Assembly (NCBI RefSeq): GCF_005239225.2
Contig: NC_133295.1
Location: forward strand, 682,001-746,000
Length of the DNA stretch: 64,000 nucleotides
From: Populus alba
Lineage: Eukaryota; Streptophyta; Magnoliopsida; Malpighiales; Salicaceae
Reading direction: 5' to 3'
The notes under the pieces were generated by a model. That model had not been told where the DNA came from. It did not search any database and saw only the letters and a list, made by a program, of their open reading frames with translations. Below are positions 1 through 10,328 of this stretch, piece after piece (positions within the stretch are counted from its first letter, which is position 1; the number at the start of each line of letters is the position of its first letter). The position numbers and the translations under genes are program-made.

Positions 1-2561
1 CAGAAAATGGTTAGAAAACTGGTCAAGGAGTATAAAGATACAAAGATTGGATTTTTGACAGTATTTTCTTGAAGGATGAGAGCCCTATTGAGAAGGAAAT
101 TTTGAATTTTGAGGAGAAGCCCAAATTTGGATGTTTATGGACTTAATTGGATTTTATTTGAATTTGATTGCAAAGAAAAAATTGATTTTTAAGTCAATTT
201 GGGCTTTAATTAGAAGAAATTAAAGTTCTGGGGCCAAATTATGATTTTTAGGAATTTATTAAGTCAAATCAGGGGCTTAATTGCATAAATATTGAAGTTT
301 AAGGGCCAATTAGGGATTTAATTGAGAAAATCCGAAAACCAGGGACCAATTTGGAAAATGTGCCTTAATTTACTGTTCACTTTCTTCCTCAAAAACGCTG
401 CCTGAGTGGCTGCTTTCCAGGCGAGTTTTCCGGCTCGTGTGGCCTCCAAATCCGACAAACCTTACACCAACATGTTCACATGCAACCCTTTATCCCGGAG
501 AATGGTCCGGTCGGTCGAAAAAGTTAGAAACGGCTCCGTTGAGTGGCTCGAAGTGGCCACCTCGGGCAGTTCACAGCCTTGAGCTGCCAAATTTGGCAGC
601 TCGAGGTGCACACTTTGAGCCAACGATTGAGATGCTTCCCAGCTGAATCAAGGGCTGAAATTTTTCCCCAACGTATACAAGATTTCCCTCTTCCACTTCC
701 TATAAATAGAATCTCTTTTGAAGACCTAGGGGGGGAGAAAAGAACACACAAAGTCGGACGAAAATCAGCCATTACTGCCCAGTTTTCCTGCAACCAGCCT
801 CTTTTTCTCTTTCCCCCTCTCCGCCGTTGGCCCTCATCAACCACCACCATCATCACTCGTTTTCTCACCGACATCTCCACCTCAAGAAGCCACTAAAACG
901 TCACACACGGTGGTTGCATCATCTTCTCCCCAGACGTAGCAGCATCATTGAAGAAAAGGCAGCAACCCGCGCCTCTGCTGCGAGAAGAAGAAGAACAAAG
1001 CCATCACGCCAGCTACCACTATCTTCCTAGTCGACAACAACACAGTTGGGAGCAGAAGGAAAAAAGGGAAGCAGAGGAGAAACATAGCTGAAGAGGAACG
1101 CAGAGAAGAAAAGGAAGAAGGGCTGAACACCGCACTCCACAGTCACCGACCACCGTCCAAGTCACTCCCCGCCACCACTACCAGCGCCTCCACAAAGCTG
1201 CCATAGAGAGGGAAGAACATTGCTGACTGAGGGAAACCAAGAGAAGAAGCAACGCCTCTGTAAAGGGGAAGAAGAAGAGAAAACAGCTGCTGTCATCGAG
1301 CTTCCCAACCACTGCCACCGTCAGAACCATCGTGAGCCCCCATTGGCTTCCTGTCCACCGCCACCAGCATCACTGGGAGTGTTCGCCATCGTCTTCAAAC
1401 ATCATTTCTGCCACCAGGTTTGCACCCCCTTCGTCGCTGTGCATGCACCATTTCCTTGCATTTCACTGTTGAAGTGAAATATAATTCACTTGAACAGTGA
1501 AATGTTAATTCACTGTTCACATCACATATAATTCACGTGAACAGTGAAATGCTATTTCACTGTTCACATCATATATATTTCACTGTTCACATAAGGCCTG
1601 CTGGGTTCAGCCCAGCCATGTGGGCCCCGCTGGGTCCAGCCCTAAAAAAAAAAATAAAAAATAAAAATTCTTCAAAAAAAAAATTATTTCAAAGAATTTG
1701 TGATTTTTCCTGTAATTTTATTACTGTATTTTGGGTCAATACCGGTTTGTATTTTTTATATTGTAAAGATACAAATCCGGTATTAAAATACCCGGTTTTC
1801 ATAAAAAAAAATGTTTATTAAAAAATGTTTTGTTTTCATGCATACGGCCAATACACTAACATGTTTTGAATGTTCTTTTTATATATAAAAAAAAATATTG
1901 GAAGTTTTGAAAATGTGTTTTCGCATGGATTTCTTAAACACAAAATCATTTTCTTGCATTTGTGGATTTTACAACCTGTTTGTAAAACTCCAAAGGGTAT
2001 TGGCCAATATTACAAAAACTATAAAAATCTTATTTTGGGAGGAGAAGTTGTGGTTATTGTTCACCGCTAATGTTTGGATGAAGAAATCCTTAAAAGGACG
2101 AACATCCAAAATATTATCGGGAGTAATAAATCAACGCACATGTTTGAAAGAAGCTTTGGTTGCGATCGAGAACATTTCAAAATTTTAATTTTTTTTTTTC
2201 TCCACGGTTTACGAGTCACCGACTTTTGAAATACTAAAGGAAAAAACGAACTTTCATAGCACATGGAATTTCCTTAGGTTTCTATCTAAAATAAATTGAC
2301 GGGTTTAGAAGACACCAACACCATAGACTATGGAGCAAACCAAACACCAAGCAGCTTACCTTAGGTAGGGCGTATTAGGGGTGCTAGTACCTTCCCTTTA
2401 CGCAACCAGTCCCTTGCCTTAGAATCTCTGAAAGACCAGTTAGGGTTCCTAGTGACCAAATACTAGGTGGCGACTCCAAAGAACCAAATCCTTAGAACAC
2501 AACGAAAATCGCCAGCCGATGTCGTGCCTTTATTTTATAATTTTTTGTGGGGGGTGTGACA
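1..2561 (+). repeat. E1 5' LTR (partial, lacks first 87 bases)
   Basis: Direct repeat of 7768-10322 with few substitutions and several small indels, which suggests recent insertion. It contains a TATA box (701-708), a GC-richer stretch (about 530-1460), a cluster of palindromes built on TTCACTGTTCAC and GTGAACAGTGAA (about 1460-1592), AT-rich DNA (1640-2300) and a U5 end conserved with the other two Ogre-like elements of this window (about 2340-2561). Confidence 0.93.
701..708 (+). promoter_or_regulatory. TATA box in E1 5' LTR
   Basis: TATAAATA preceded by CCACTTCC. It is the most promoter-like site in the LTR and is conserved in the 3' LTR at 8467-8474. Transcription would be expected to start about 25-35 bases downstream, which would put the GC-rich block and the palindromes in the 5' leader of the element RNA. 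Confidence 0.6.
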
Positions 2562-2564
2562 GAA

Positions 2565-2583
2565 TGGCGACTCCACTGGGGAC
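2565..2583 (+). other. E1 primer binding site (tRNA-Arg type)
   Basis: TGGCGACTCCACTGGGGAC lies three bases (GAA) after the LTR end. Its complement ends in CCA, as the 3' end of a tRNA should. Ogre elements are known to use tRNA-Arg and I infer the same here. The same site with the same GAA spacer occurs in E2 (38762-38779, minus) and E3 (52695-52712). Confidence 0.85.
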
Positions 2584-3330
2584 CCTTGGACTAAGCTTGA
2601 TTTTTTGTTTGTTTAGGCTATGTGTTTTTGGTTTTTGTTTTCTTACGATGCTTTGTTTAAAAGCTTTAGCATACATCTTTACATTCTATCGTACATGGCA
2701 TGGTCATGCATCACTTTATTATTGTTATTATATTATGAGGGCACACACCTGTAACTTTAAGGTTAAGTGGGGGACTAGCAGCTTGCCTTATGACTTGAGT
2801 CAAGGTTTAAGTTTGTGTAAACCCCAACTCTTTGCTGAGTGTTTAGACTGATTGTGATTGGTACACGTGCCATCCCACTATCTGCTGGACCTCCATATCG
2901 CCTTTACGAGGGTGATCACTGGAACAACAAGAGACCCTTTTTAGAGACCCAGTAGTAAACCTACCCAATGTCTCACATAAAGGAACTAGAGCCTATCCTT
3001 AGGATGTATGCTCCATAATATCTTTTTGCATCCATAAAGGGAGAGATGTTCTAGAATTGGGAGACCCAAGAAGCTCAATTTGGTGATTTAATCAACAATG
3101 CTTGTTTGATCATGATATTGTGTTGTTTTCCTTTTTCAACTTTTTAAATCGAGGTTCCAAATGCCTTTTCAAAAGTTCATCTTGGTGTTTTTACACATCA
3201 TTTTTCTTTTCAAAAACGAATCTTCCATAACTACACCTACACTTTACACTGAGAATGAATGGCCAGACTTAGGGGTAGAAGAGGAAGAATGGTAGGAAAA
3301 TAACATTAGGGGATTCACAAAAACGAACAA
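2584..3330 (+). other. E1 untranslated leader, conserved with E2 and E3
   Basis: No gag reading frame is visible. The stretch around 2755-3010 (gggggactagcagcttgcc, then a part on giving accounts of GATCACTGG and ATGTATGCTCC) recurs in E3 at about 52865-53085 and in E2 on the minus strand near 38400-38600. Conservation of a non-coding leader between three otherwise different elements points to a packaging or translation role, but that is inference. After about 3010 the sequence has no recognisable content until the reverse transcriptase remnant. Confidence 0.6.
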
Positions 3331-3735
3331 CATGAACAAGCTTGGAAACCCGCTACAAGGTCATGCCGTTTGGGTTAAAGAACGTTGGGGGCACCTACCA
3401 AAGTGCTATGGTAACTTTATTTCACAACATGATGCAAAAAGAGATTAAAGTATACGTGGATGACATGACCTAGAGAGGGAGAGAATCATGTCCAAATATT
3501 GAAGGAATTAGTTGAAAGACTAAGAAAGTACAAGTTGAGGCTTAACCATGCAAGGTGTTCATTCGGGGTGAAATCTAGGAAGTTTTTGGAATTTTTGATG
3601 AGTGACAAAGGGATAGAAGTGGACCCTGATTAAGTAAAGGCTATTCAACCTATGCCAACTCCCAAGACTAAGAAGGATGTAAGGAGGTTCTTGGGAAGTT
3701 TGAATTACATTGCTCAATATATATCCAATTAACCA
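3331..3735 (+). pseudogene. E1 reverse transcriptase fragment (Ty3/gypsy)
   Basis: Translation in pieces gives a gypsy reverse transcriptase: a YKVMPFGLKN-like block near 3350-3385, the catalytic YVDD at 3453-3464, then the RLRKYKLRLN, KCxFGV-like, GIEVDPD and FLGSLNYIA motifs up to about 3730. A TAG stop follows the YVDD motif at 3471-3473 and a further TAA interrupts the part after VDPD (about 3630). The N-terminal half of the domain, protease and gag are absent, so a large deletion joined the leader to mid-RT. It cannot give active enzyme. I am sure of the family and only moderately sure of the edges. Confidence 0.88.
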
Positions 3736-3859
3736 CGACTTATGACCTCATCTTCAAATTGTTAAGGAGGAAGAATCTTGGAATTTGGAATAAGAACGTG
3801 GAGAAGCTTTCACGAAAATCAAGCAATACCTACTGAATCCACCCCTATCTATCGAGTTG

Positions 3860-4735
3860 AATTGAAAAATGGCAAGTTCTACTAACTGAGTACAACATAG
3901 TATATATGACAAGAAAAGCCATGAATGTCATCGCCAATCACCTAGCTGACCATGTTGTGAAAGTTTATGGGCTGTTAAGATTTGATTTTTTGGATAAAAA
4001 TATGCTTTCAGTCGAGTAAGGGAAATCAGATTGTTGGATTATGTACTTTGAGGGTGTTGTGGTAATAGAGTGGGGGCAGTGCTAATCTTTCCTAATAAGA
4101 AACAGTATCCGGTTTTAGTTAAATCGCAATTTGGGTACGCTAACAACACAACTGAGTTTGAAGCTTGCATTCTCGATTTTAAAGGTTGCATTAGAGCTAA
4201 ACATCAGAAAGATAGATGTGTATTGGAGACTCGATTTTGATTATTTGTCAAGTGAAAGGAAAAGGGCAAACCAAGGACGAGAAGTTGAGACCTTGCCAAG
4301 AATACTTGTCTAAATGGGCTAGAGAATTTGAGGAAATAAAGTTCACCCATCTAGGAAGGGAAAGAAACCATTTTGATGTTTTGGTCACGCCAGCTTCTAT
4401 GGCTAGAATAGACTTTGGGCACAAGGTACAACCAATACACATTGATATAAGAAATAACTTAGCTCATTATTGCTCAGTTTGAAAGAGAAATTGATGGAAA
4501 CCCTTGGCACTATGATATCAAGAATTTCATCCAAAACTAGACATATCCCATGGGGGCATCCAAAAAGCAACAATAAGACGTTGAGGAGGTTAGCAATGGA
4601 TTTCTATCTTGATGGGGAAACTTTGTATAAATCATCTGACGAAACTTTGTTGAGATGTTTTGATCACGTGAAAAAAGTGGTGAAGAAATTTATGGAAAGA
4701 TATTTGATCTATCGATATGGTCCACTAGAAAAATA
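3860..4735 (+). pseudogene. E1 RNase H and pol linker remnants
   Basis: Broken frames encode the second, Ogre/Tat-type RNase H region: a block with NNTTEFEACI near 4140-4175, then QEYLSKWAREFEEIKFTHL and HFDVLVTPASMA at about 4298-4410. Downstream (4560-4735) comes the linker with MDFYLDGETLYK and a weak trace of the integrase zinc-finger region. There are several stops and frame changes (for example at 4314 and 4482). In functional members the RNase H cleaves the RNA of the RNA-DNA hybrid. Here it is decayed. Confidence 0.75.
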
Positions 4736-5345
4736 ATGCCCAGAATTTCAACGGCAAGATGATAATGGAGCTTTGCACTAAATGGAAAATCAAGCATTCC
4801 AATTCTTCGCCATATAGACCAAAGATGAATGGTGCGGTAGAAGCTGCTAACAAGAATGTCAAAAAGATGGTAGTCACCTATAAGGATTGGCATGAGATGT
4901 TGTCATGTATATCACACTACATTTAGAACCTTAATAGGAGCCACCCCGTACATGTTGGTATATGGAATGGAGGCGTTGATGCCTTTAGAAGTGGAACTCC
5001 CATCATTGAGAGTATTGATAGACTTTGAGCTAGAAGAGTTAGAATGGGAGAAGGTTAAATGTGAACGGTTGAATCTGATAAGTGAAAAGAGGATAGCCGT
5101 AATCTGTCATCATCAACTTTATCAAAGAAGGATGGCCAAATCATACAATAAGAGGATTCGACCTTGAGGGTTCCACGAAGGAGATCTTATATTGAAGAAA
5201 ATGTTGTCTTTTACCAGGAGAAGGTCAGAGTAAATGGACGCCAAACAATGAGGGCCCTTTAGTGGTAAAGAAAGCGTTTTTGGGAGAAGCTTTAATTGTT
5301 ATCTAGAATGGATGGAGAAGATCTATTTAGGCCCGTGAATTCTGA
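4736..5345 (+). pseudogene. E1 integrase remnant
   Basis: The PYRPKMNGAVEAANKN-like motif of gypsy integrases lies near 4808-4860 and carries the third catalytic acid (E) of the DDE triad. After it come ATPYMLVYGMEALMP (about 4940-4985) and a C-terminal stretch ending GFHEGDLILKKML near 5200. Stops are frequent (for example 5165-5167). The two upstream catalytic acids are not found, so the core domain is largely deleted. Confidence 0.8.
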
Positions 5346-6055
5346 CTCTGTAAGGAAATATTACGCTTGATGTATTTCGTAATTTCCCAATCAACAAAAT
5401 TAAAGTCCGACCATGAATTCTCTTTGTAAAGAGCTTTTTTATATATATATATATAAAACATATGATCTCATAGCATTTGAAATCTGTTACTTAAAAGAAC
5501 TTTTTACACATGACTAAAGAGATGACTCCATCAATTGGAGAGCACCAAATCAAATCTTCTTGACATATAGTTGCACTCCACACTGGGGGCAATAAAAGAT
5601 TATTTCCTGAAAGGTTTTACATGTTTTCAAAACGGGATGAGGGCCCGTAGATTTGAAAGATAAAGCATTTAACAAAAGCATGACAAAGAGGCAAGGACAA
5701 CTTGTAAATTTGGAGAAAAAAGGGGTTACTTGTAAAAAAGTCGAAGACTTCATCCCCAAGATATGATAGGATGCAACACGAGAGATGAATCCAGCATACG
5801 ACTTCAAAAGCAAGCTCATGTTGAGAGAATGGAGCCTATGCTTCAAAACCAGGTACGAATGCATGCATTGCATCTAATCATAAATCATTGCATGTATGTT
5901 TTTTTTTTGGATCGTTACAGGAGGAGATCTTAGCGCATTCCAACAAGATTATGGACGAAGAAAGAATCATTGAGTTGATTCTAGAACAACAAGAAGAGAA
6001 GATAAGGATTCTCAAACCCTGCCAGCAAGAAGAACGACATCGATAGCATTCGGTA
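5346..6055 (+). other. E1 non-coding stretch after pol
   Basis: No reading frame of note and no known domain. It has a short (TA)n run near 5441-5456 and, at 5582, one copy of the G-rich motif CTGGGGGCA that recurs in E2 and E3. I see nothing else. Confidence 0.5.
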
Positions 6056-6059
6056 AAAA

Positions 6060-6929
6060 GGAATCGCCAGATGGGATTCCAAGTTGTTTGAGATCGCCAG
6101 AAGTGATCTCATATTTTGATATTCATCAATGGAGGTCGCCAGAAGGGATCTCAAATTTCAGCTTTTGTTAAAAGGAATCGCCAGATGGGATTCCAAGTTG
6201 ATGGAGATCGCCAGAAGGGATCTCGCATTTCACTATTTGGAGGTCGCCAGATGGGACCTCATATTTCATGTTTGATAAAAGGGAATCGCCAGATGGGATT
6301 CCAAGTTGATGGAGATCGCCAGAAGGGATATCGCATTTCACTATTTGGAGGTCGCCAATGGGACCTCATATTTCATGTTTGAATAAAAGGAATTGCCAGA
6401 TGGGATTCCAAGTTGATGGAGATCGCCAGAAGGGATCTCGCATTTCACTATTTGGAGGTCGCCAGATGGGACCTCATATTTCAGCTTTGAATAAAAGGAA
6501 TCGCCAGAGGGGATTCCAAGTTGATGGAGATCGCCAGAAGGGATCTCATATTTCACTATTTTGGGGGTCGCCAGATGGGACCTTATATTCCATGTTTGTT
6601 AAAAGGAATCGCCAGATGGGATTCCAAGATGATTAAAGGAGATCGCCAGAAGGGATCTCATGTTTCACTATTTGGAGGTCGCCAGATGGGACCTCGTATT
6701 TCATGTTGGTTAAAAAAGGAATCACCAGATGGGATTCCAAGTTGGTTAAAGGAGATCGCCAGAAGGGATCTCATATTTCGATATTCATCCAAGGAGGTCG
6801 CCAGAAGGGACCTCATATTTCGGCTTTGAATAAAAGGAATCGCCAGATGGGATTTCAAGTTAAAGGAGATCGCCAGATGGGATCTCATTCTTCGACATTC
6901 ATCAAGGAAGGTCGCCAGAAGGGACCTCA
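6060..6929 (+). repeat. E1 tandem hairpin array, class I
   Basis: About 24 short inverted repeats in a row, each 21 bases: a 6-base arm, the loop GCCAGATGG or GCCAGAAGG, and the complementary arm. Three stems rotate in fixed order: GGAATC/GATTCC, GAGATC/GATCTC, GAGGTC/GACCTC, giving a higher-order unit of about 110-118 bases. Spacers such as aagttgatg, catttcactattt and atttcatgtttgataaaa separate them. Examples: arms 6060-6065 and 6075-6080; 6090-6095 and 6105-6110. Reading frames cross the array in both directions only because the unit has few stops. I do not take them as genes. Confidence 0.92.
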
Positions 6930-6974
6930 TATTGAAACCATTTCTTGGAAAAGCATTGGAGTTTACTAAGAATT

Positions 6975-7306
6975 CTTCCCCCTGGGTAGGTCACCCATAC
7001 AATGAGACCATTATTTTTCTGGGTAGGTCACCCATACAATGAGACCATTATTTTTCTTGGGTCGGTCACCCATACAATGAGACCATCATTTTTCTAGGGT
7101 TCGTCACCCGTACAATGAGACCAGCACTAGGGTTCGTCACCCGTACAATGAGACCAGCACTAGGGTTCGTCACCCATACAATGAGACCAGCATTATTCTT
7201 GGGTCGGTCACCCATACAATGAGACCAGCATTTTTCTTGGGTTTGTCACCCATACAATGAGACCAGCATTTTTTCTGGGTAGGTCACCCATACAATGAGA
7301 CCATTA
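6975..7306 (+). repeat. E1 tandem array, class II (GGTCACCCAT..GAGACC)
   Basis: About eight copies of a 36-50 base unit containing GGGTAGGTCACCCATACAAT then GAGACC. Each copy can fold in two exclusive ways: GGGT with ACCC (5-base loop) or GGTC with GACC (13-base loop). Variants GGGTCGGTCACCC and GGGTTCGTCACCC keep the GGGT/ACCC pairing. The same unit occurs in E2 (minus strand, 33708-33790) and E3 (58177-58712). Confidence 0.9.
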
Positions 7307-7333
7307 CGCATTTTTGTATTTGGTTGAGTAAAG

Positions 7334-7512
7334 GAATCGCCAGATGAGATTCCAAGTTGATTGAGATCGCTAGAAGGGATCTCGCATTTCGATATTGGTC
7401 AAAGGAGGTCGCCAGAAGGGACTTCATATTTTAGCCTTGGTTAAGAAGAATCGCCGGATGGGATTCCAAGTTTTTGGGGTTAAAGGAGATCGCCAGAAGG
7501 GATCTCGAGATG
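7334..7512 (+). repeat. E1 second block of class I hairpins
   Basis: Five more hairpins with the same loop and arms as 6060-6929, some with one changed arm base (for example GAGGTC with GACTTC). They lie after the class II array, so the two classes are interleaved. Confidence 0.85.
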
Positions 7513-7631
7513 ACTAAATTTTGATCATAGTTTTTGGGTTGAGGAGGATTGCTATAAAGACAAAGTTTCAGAGCGATCAAGCTCCAACCAAATCAGTTTC
7601 GGGAGTTCAGTTTTGGTTTATCTTTATAAAT

Positions 7632-7680
7632 CTTACTGCGCAAAACCTATGCTCCGTAAGCTTTATAAAGAGGGGGCATC
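7632..7680 (+). other. E1 polypurine tract with upstream stem-loop
   Basis: AAAGAGGGGGCATC at 7667-7680 directly abuts the 3' LTR and is the plus-strand primer site. Just before it CTTAC (7632-7636) pairs with GTAAG (7656-7660), with a further GCA/TGC pairing inside. The same arrangement is present at the same place in E2 and E3. Confidence 0.85.
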
Positions 7681-10322
7681 TGTTGTAACCCATTTTTGGG
7701 TCCCCACAAAAATAAATAAAATAAATAGCCAAAAGAGGCTAGAAAAATAACGGAAGGCAGAAGCACTCAGAAAATGGTTAGAAAACTGGTCAAGGAGTAT
7801 AAAGATACAAAGATTGGATTTTTGACAGTATTTTCTTGAAGGATGAGAGCCCTACTGAGAAGGAAATTTTGAATTTTGAGGAGAAGCCCAAATTTGGATG
7901 TTTATGGACTTAATTGGATTTTATTTGAATTTGATTGCAAGAAAAAATTGATTTTTAAGTCAATTTGGGCTTTAATTAGAAGAAATTAAAGTTCTGGGGC
8001 CAAATTATGATTTTTAGGAATTTATTAAGTCAAATCAGGGGCTTAATTGCATAAATATTGAAGTTTAAAGGCCAATTAGGGATTTAATTGACAAAATCCG
8101 AAACCAGGGACCAATTTGGAAAATGTGCCTTAATTTACTGTTCACTTTCTTCCTCAAAACGCTGCCTGAGTGGCTGCTTTCCAGGCGAGTTTTCCGGCTC
8201 GTGTGGCCTCCAAATCCGACAAACCTTACACCAACATGTTCACATGCAACCCCTTTATCCCGGAGAATGGTCCGGTCGGGTCGAAAAAGTTAGAAACGGC
8301 TCCGTTGAGTGGCTCGAAGTGGCCACCTCGGGCAGTTCACAGCCTTGAGCTGCCAAATTTGGCAGCTCGAGGTGCACACTTTGAGCCAACGATTGAGATG
8401 CTTCCCAGCTGAATCAAGGGCTGAAATTTTTCCCCAACGTATACAAGATTTCCCTCTTCCACTTCCTATAAATAGAATCTCTTTTGAAGACCTAGGGGGG
8501 GAGAAAAGAACACACAAAGTCGGACGAAAATCAGCCATTACTGCCCAGTTTTCCTGCAACCAGCCTCTTTTTCTCTTTCCCTCTCCGCCGTTGGCCCTCA
8601 TCAACCACCACCATCATCACTCGTTTTCTCACCGACATCTCCACCTCAAGAAGCCACTAAAACGTCACACACGGTGGTTGCATCATCTTCTCCCCAGACG
8701 TAGCAGCATCATTGAAGAAAAGGCAGCAACCCGCGCCTCTGCTGCGAGAAGAAGAAGAACAAAGCCATCACCGCCAGCTACCACTATCTTCCTAGTCGAC
8801 AACAACACAGTTGGGAGCAGAAGGAAAAAAGGGAAGCAGAGGAGAACATAGCTGAAGAGGAACGCAGAGAAGAAAAGGAAGAAGGGCTGAACACCGCACT
8901 CCACAGTCACCGACCACCGTCCAAGTCACTCCCCGGCCACCACTACCAGCGCCTCCACAAAGCTGCCATAGAGAGGGAAGAACATTGCTGACTGAGGGAA
9001 ACCAAGAGAAGAAGCAACGCCTCTGTAAAGGGGAAGAAGAAGAGAAAACAGCTGCTGTCATCGAGCTTCCCAACCACTGCCACCGTCAGAACCATCGTGA
9101 GCCCCCATTGGCTTCCTGTCCACCGCCACCAGCATCACTGGGAGTGTTCGCCATCGTCTTCAACATCATTTCTGCCACCAGGTTTGCACCCCCTTCGTCG
9201 CTGTGCATGCACCATTTCCTTGCATTTCACTGTTGAAGTGAAATATAATTCACTTGAACAGTGAAATGTTAATTCACTGTTCACATCACATATAATTCAC
9301 GTGAACAGTGAAATGCTATTTCACTGTTCACATCATATATATTTCACTGTTCACATAAGGCCTGCTGGGTTCAGCCCAGCCATGTGGGCCCCGCTGGGTC
9401 CAGCCCTAAAAAAAATAAAAAATAAAAATTCTTCAAAAAAAAATTATTTCAAAGAATTTGTGATTTTTCCTGTAATTTTATTACTGTATTTTGGGTCAAT
9501 ACCGGTTTGTATTTTTTATATTGTAAAGATACAAATCCGGTATTAAAATACCCGGTTTTCATAAAAAAAAAATGTTTATTAAAAAAATGTTTTGTTTTCA
9601 TGCATACGGCCAATACACTAACATGTTTTGAATGTTCTTTTTATATATAAAAAAAATATTGGAAGTTTTTGAAAATGTGTTTTCGCATGGATTTCTTAAA
9701 CACAAATCATTTTCTTGCATTTGTGGATTTTACAACCTGTTTGTAAAACTCCAAAGGGTATTGGCCAATATTCCAAAAAACTATAAAAATCTTATTTTGG
9801 GAGGAGAAGTTGTGGTTATTGTTCACCGCTAATGTTTGGATGAAGAAATCCTTAAAAGGACGAACATCCAAAATATTATCGGGAGTAATAAATCAACGCA
9901 CATGTTTGAAAGAAGCTTTGGTTGCGATCGAGAACATTTCAAAATTTTAATTTTTTTTTTCTCCACGGTTTACGAGTCACCGACTTTTGAAATACTAAAG
10001 GAAAAAACGAACTTTCATAGCACATGGAATTTCCTTAGGTTTCTATCTAAAATAAATTGACGGGTTTAGAAGACACCAACACCATAGACTATGGAGCAAA
10101 CCAAACACCAAGCAGCTTACCTTAGGTAGGGCGTATTAGGGGTGCTAGTACCTTCCCTTTACGCAACCAGTCCCTTGCCTTAGAATCTCTGAAAGACCAG
10201 TTAGGGTTCCTAGTGACCAAATACTAGGTGGCGACTCCAAAGAACCAAATCCTTAGAACACAACGAAAATCGCCAGCCGATGTCGTGCCTTTATTTTATA
10301 ATTTTTTGTGGGGGGTGTGACA
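7681..10322 (+). repeat. E1 3' LTR (complete, 2642 bases)
   Basis: Begins TGTTGTAACCC directly after the polypurine tract and ends GTGTGACA. It matches 1-2561. Open frames inside (for example 8309-8851) differ between the two LTR copies because of indels, so they are not conserved as protein. TATA box at 8467-8474. It runs into the CACTA transposase reading frame at 10323. Confidence 0.95.
8467..8474 (+). promoter_or_regulatory. TATA box in E1 3' LTR
   Basis: TATAAATA, identical in context to 701-708. A promoter in the 3' LTR could read out into the CACTA transposase frame that begins right behind it. That is inference. Confidence 0.5.
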
Positions 10323-10328
10323 CGGAGG

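Larger units (their letters stand above)
1..10322 (+). mobile_element. E1: Ogre/Tat-like Ty3/gypsy LTR retrotransposon, 5' end cut by window
   Basis: The first 2561 bases repeat almost exactly at 7768-10322, so this is an element bounded by two direct LTRs. The full LTR (7681-10322) begins TGTTG and ends GACA. The left copy lacks its first 87 bases because the window starts there. A primer binding site follows the left LTR and a polypurine tract precedes the right one. Between them are fragments of reverse transcriptase, RNase H and integrase of the gypsy type with many stops, then long tandem arrays. The order RT-RNaseH-integrase, the tRNA-Arg-like primer site and the long 3' non-coding part with tandem repeats fit the Ogre/Tat lineage. 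The element is defective: gag, protease and much of integrase are missing. It is inserted in the transposase gene of a CACTA element. Confidence 0.9.

Noticed and set aside
6116..6969. Repetitive proteins encoded by the E1 array in both directions
   Set aside because: The unit is poor in stops in several frames at once, frames shift between units, and the base-pairing explains the sequence better.
8309..8851. 180-codon open frame in the E1 LTR
   Set aside because: The same region in the other LTR (543-896) is broken by indels, and the protein is low in complexity with no known domain.
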